From Caldilineaceae bacterium (GTDB taxonomy: Bacteria > Chloroflexota > Anaerolineae > Caldilineales > Caldilineaceae), in NCBI GenBank assembly GCA_022824025.1, contig JAJEBF010000061.1, positions 62,001 through 126,000 on the forward strand: a stretch of DNA of 64,000 bases, written 5' to 3'. The number at the start of each line of letters is the position of its first letter. The first letter of the stretch is position 1. The notes under the pieces were generated by a model, which saw only the letters and a list, made by a program, of their open reading frames with translations, was not told where the DNA came from and ran no database searches. Below, piece by piece: positions 61,588 to 64,000 of this stretch. A program made the position numbers and the translations under genes.

Positions 61588-62651
61588 GTCGGAGACGGCT
61601 TCTTCAGCGCGTGGCTTTTCTTATTCCCTATCTCCTGGGCTTATCTTAGTAGAAGCCAACCCGTCGCGACTCCCCCTATCCCAGCTCCCACCCCTCTACC
61701 TCAACTAATATCGTTTCCAAGCGGTCTACTTTTTCATCAGTCGCAAGCTGACTGAGTCCGCTAACGGTATCTGCGACCGAATCCTTCGCACGCGTAGAGA
61801 CGTTGCGAAGCCGTGGCCTCTCTGCCGGCATGTTAAGGACCCTAAGCATTGTGGTACCAATCAAAAGTTCACAGTTTCTTCTGACGCCAAGGTCCGAATG
61901 CAGAGGTGTCCAATGTCGTTATAGAAGTGCTTTCGTCCGGACGTAAGCCGTTTCTGCTGAAAGCGAGACACGGGTCGACAATAACCCCAGATAACACGCA
62001 CTCTGTTTGCAGAGTGGTGGCGCCAACATGGGAGCAAGAACGTTCGGATGTGCGTCCCAGATTCACTTGGGGGGCTGCGTGATGAAGGTCAGAAGGTCCT
62101 GGTCTGCGCCGAGTCTGTTTGGAGGGAAAGGAAGGCTGCAACGTAGTTGACAATCTGTCTGTGGCGGTCCGGATGAACGTACTTCCGATGGTGACTGAAC
62201 CAGCGATGGGATGTAGATGATTCACGAGATGTACACAGCCCCTATGGCGCAATGCATGGTGGATTTTTCGTGTTTGTTCCCTCATAAATTTCTATTTATA
62301 ATGAGGCTGGCGCAAGGCATTGAAATATTGTATAAAAGAATGTCAACGGAGAAGCAGGATTTGCAGAATCCTCAAGAGCGTCTCGTATCTACCTTGTCCA
62401 AATATGGAAGCCGAGAAATGCTGATACGATGCCATCCCCAATTCAAACAGTTCAGCAGGTCTCTACGGCTCTCTGTCTACTTGCGAAGTCTTCACTTGAC
62501 CTATTGAGGAAAAGTCGTACGCTCGCATCAGTCCCCTTGAAAGCACTTGAGAATTGGTCGTTGACCCACGTTATCAAAACGCCTGTGTCCCCTTCGAGCG
62601 GGGACGCAACTGACACGGGGATCAATCTTCTACGGTCTAAGGAGGACCACC
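61588..62651. other. 1.06-kb upstream region of the sugar-binding protein gene, no recognised gene
   Basis: Open frames of up to 138 codons occur on both strands, but none has known motifs or a ribosome site. GC is visibly lower than in coding parts. Structure includes a perfect 7-base-pair hairpin CACTCTG/CAGAGTG (61999-62016) and a 6-base-pair GTCCCC/GGGGAC hairpin (62587-62605) 46 bases before the start codon. A promoter lies at 62274-62302. A long regulated leader or a decayed gene are the two possibilities. Confidence 0.5.
62274..62302 (+). promoter_or_regulatory. Probable promoter of the sugar ABC transporter locus
   Basis: TTGTTC (62274-62279), 17 bases, TATAAT (62297-62302). The minus-10 is a full match. 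Transcription would start near 62309, giving a leader of about 340 bases before the ATG at 62652. Confidence 0.55.
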
Positions 62652-64000
62652 ATGAATGCGACACGCTTGAATCGACGTGCCTTTTTGAAGACGACGGGAG
62701 TTGTGACGGGGGCATCTCTGCTGGCGGCTTGCGTTGCTCCTGCCGCGCCGGCACAAGAAGAGATGGCCTCGGAAGAGTCCGAAGCGCCGATGGCGGAGGA
62801 AGGCTCCGTTGCAATGTGGAGTATGAGTTTCCCGCCTCACGAGTGGATGATGGGAGCAGCGATTGAAGTGTTCCAGGAGGCAGGGGAACGCGGGTTCACA
62901 TTGGACTACCAGCCGCAGCCCGGCCAATATGGCGCGAAGCTGCGCGCCGCCATGTCGGCCGATGAAGCTCCCGACATATTCGTCATGCACGGGACCGCTT
63001 TGCTGGAGCTGGCACTGGCCGGACACATCGCGCCGGTTACGCCGGACATCGTGACATTGGAGCAGGCCAAAAGGGAATTCATGCCCGAAACCTACCTCCA
63101 GTCGCTGTACGATGGCAATCTCTATGCCATCGGTGTGCCCGACCCACCCGGCGACGCGGGTATGGTCGCCAACCTTGATCACCTTGAGGAGGCTGGGCTG
63201 GAGCATCTCACCGTCTTCGAAAGTATCGACCAGATGCTTGACTATGGTGAGCAGCTGGTCATCAGGGAGGGGGATGAGGTGCTGCGCTCCGGCTTGATGT
63301 TTACCGGGGATTCAAACAACCCGATCTACTGGCTGAGCGCGATTATTGACCTGGGTGGCATCTGGTTCGACAATGACAACCAAGTCTTCACTCTACAGAC
63401 CGATGAATCTGCGGAGGCGATGCAGTTCTTCTATGATGTGGTGTGGGACAAACGTCTTGACGACCCCGCCCTAGGCAACAACAGTTCTGATGCACTGGCG
63501 CAGGGATTGGCTAGCCTGGCCTTCAAGTGGCCGGAGTTCGTGCCCTATTCCGGCACCGCCTTCCCCGGTTTGAGACTGGGGTTTATTGTCAAGCCGGGAT
63601 TTACGGAAGGCAAGCCAGCAATCTTCAACCACTCCGACACATGGAACCTGGCAGTCTGGTCGGGCACCCAGAATAAAGACAGCGTTACGGAGTTTATGGC
63701 CTACTGCGCCCAGCGGGAAGTGCAGCGCGCCATGTTGGAACAGAATCCTGGCATCTCCCCCTTAAAGGAGATCAACTTCGGAGACGACTTCTTTGTTACG
63801 GGGAAGGGTGCCTATCTGGCCCCCGTGTTGGATGCCATTACGAAGGGACAATACCGTTACTACGGGCCCTTCGGTAACATGGATACGCTGGAATACGATA
63901 TCATGTGGCCTGTGATGAACAGGATGCTCCAGCAGGAACTGACAGTTGAAGAGACCCTAGTCGAGATGGAAAGTGCCCTGAATGATGAAATGTCGCAATA
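62652..64000 (+). CDS. Extracellular sugar-binding lipoprotein of an ABC transporter (partial)
   Basis: The frame is open through the right edge (449 codons, no stop). TAAGGAGG at 62638-62645 is a near-perfect ribosome site. The N-terminus LNRRAFLKTTGVVTGASLLAAC combines a twin-arginine motif with a lipobox Cys (about residue 27), a common Chloroflexota form; it is followed by a Glu/Ala-rich linker. The mature part is a family 1 periplasmic binding protein: GQYGAKLRAAMSADEAPDIF, LPxY-like APVTPDIVTL, LAFKWPEFVPYSG, FNHSDTWNLAVWSG and a late QREVQRAM helix. It captures sugar for import. The permeases should lie just beyond the window. Upstream Gfo/Idh genes may process the same sugar. Confidence 0.9.
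   Translation, partial: MNATRLNRRAFLKTTGVVTGASLLAACVAPAAPAQEEMASEESEAPMAEEGSVAMWSMSFPPHEWMMGAAIEVFQEAGERGFTLDYQPQPGQYGAKLRAAMSADEAPDIFVMHGTALLELALAGHIAPVTPDIVTLEQAKREFMPETYLQSLYDGNLYAIGVPDPPGDAGMVANLDHLEEAGLEHLTVFESIDQMLDYGEQLVIREGDEVLRSGLMFTGDSNNPIYWLSAIIDLGGIWFDNDNQVFTLQTDESAEAMQFFYDVVWDKRLDDPALGNNSSDALAQGLASLAFKWPEFVPYSGTAFPGLRLGFIVKPGFTEGKPAIFNHSDTWNLAVWSGTQNKDSVTEFMAYCAQREVQRAMLEQNPGISPLKEINFGDDFFVTGKGAYLAPVLDAITKGQYRYYGPFGNMDTLEYDIMWPVMNRMLQQELTVEETLVEMESALNDEMSQ

Noticed and set aside
61869..62285. 138-codon minus-strand open frame before the sugar-binding protein gene
   Set aside because: Arg/Thr/Ser-rich composition without motifs, no ribosome site, and it would overlap the probable promoter of the plus-strand gene.

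Overview
The window is GC-rich (about 60% by eye), densely coding bacterial DNA with short intergenic gaps and many tightly coupled gene pairs (ATGA-type overlaps at 5198-5205, 39140-39143, 46849-46852, 58460-58467 and 60499-60502). The gene mix suggests a Chloroflexota bacterium of the Anaerolineae/Caldilineales type: Tat/lipobox sugar-binding protein, Gfo/Idh oxidoreductase pairs, PhyH dioxygenase, four-cysteine CcmH variant, DUF4037, UvsE, ArsA with HSP20-like tail, and a PucC-like transporter. This is inference from gene content; no rRNA or other marker gene is present to prove it. I saw no tRNA, rRNA or CRISPR array.

Layout. 1-1.9 kb: end of a PhyH dioxygenase and an aldehyde dehydrogenase. 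1.9-6.5 kb (minus): methyltransferase, rimO, two cytochrome c maturation genes and a DtxR/MntR-type repressor with a consensus promoter. 6.7-12 kb (plus): cyclase, PQQ-type sugar dehydrogenase, FAD oxidoreductase, a coiled-coil DUF3782-like protein and radC. 12-18.9 kb: plsX, KDPG aldolase, NAD(P)HX repair enzyme, a sulfite-oxidase-like molybdoenzyme and a GNAT-VOC fusion. 19-20.2 kb: DUF4037. 20.16-22.03 kb: an AT-richer two-gene island encoding an EVE-domain/NucS-like nuclease fusion and an NgoMIV-type restriction endonuclease homologue, with no methyltransferase. 22-32.5 kb: amidohydrolase, YfhO-like membrane protein, acetamidase, Lon-domain protein, truD, methyltransferase, ArsA. 32.7-36 kb (plus): PucC-like MFS transporter, then a small protein, a possible caspase-fold protein and an HD hydrolase. 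36-41.4 kb (minus): TspO-like protein, two-subunit molybdenum hydroxylase, a possible PUA/EVE-like protein and uvsE. 42-46 kb (plus): two exported proteins, each built by internal duplication. 46-57 kb (minus): DedA, DUF2071, M1 peptidase, dnaJ, dnaK, a small membrane protein, a cysteine-desulfurase-like enzyme and SppA. 57.5-64 kb (plus): ABC exporter pair, two Gfo/Idh oxidoreductases, and the beginning of a sugar ABC transporter locus that runs off the right edge.

Most of the window is housekeeping and catabolic. The places that do not look ordinary are the EVE/NgoMIV-like island (with an apparent Lys-to-Asn change at the catalytic position), the 34-36 kb trio, the uvsE neighbour, and a dispersed intergenic repeat family centred on ACTGCAGT near 26.6, 53.0, 53.8 and 57.2-57.4 kb.
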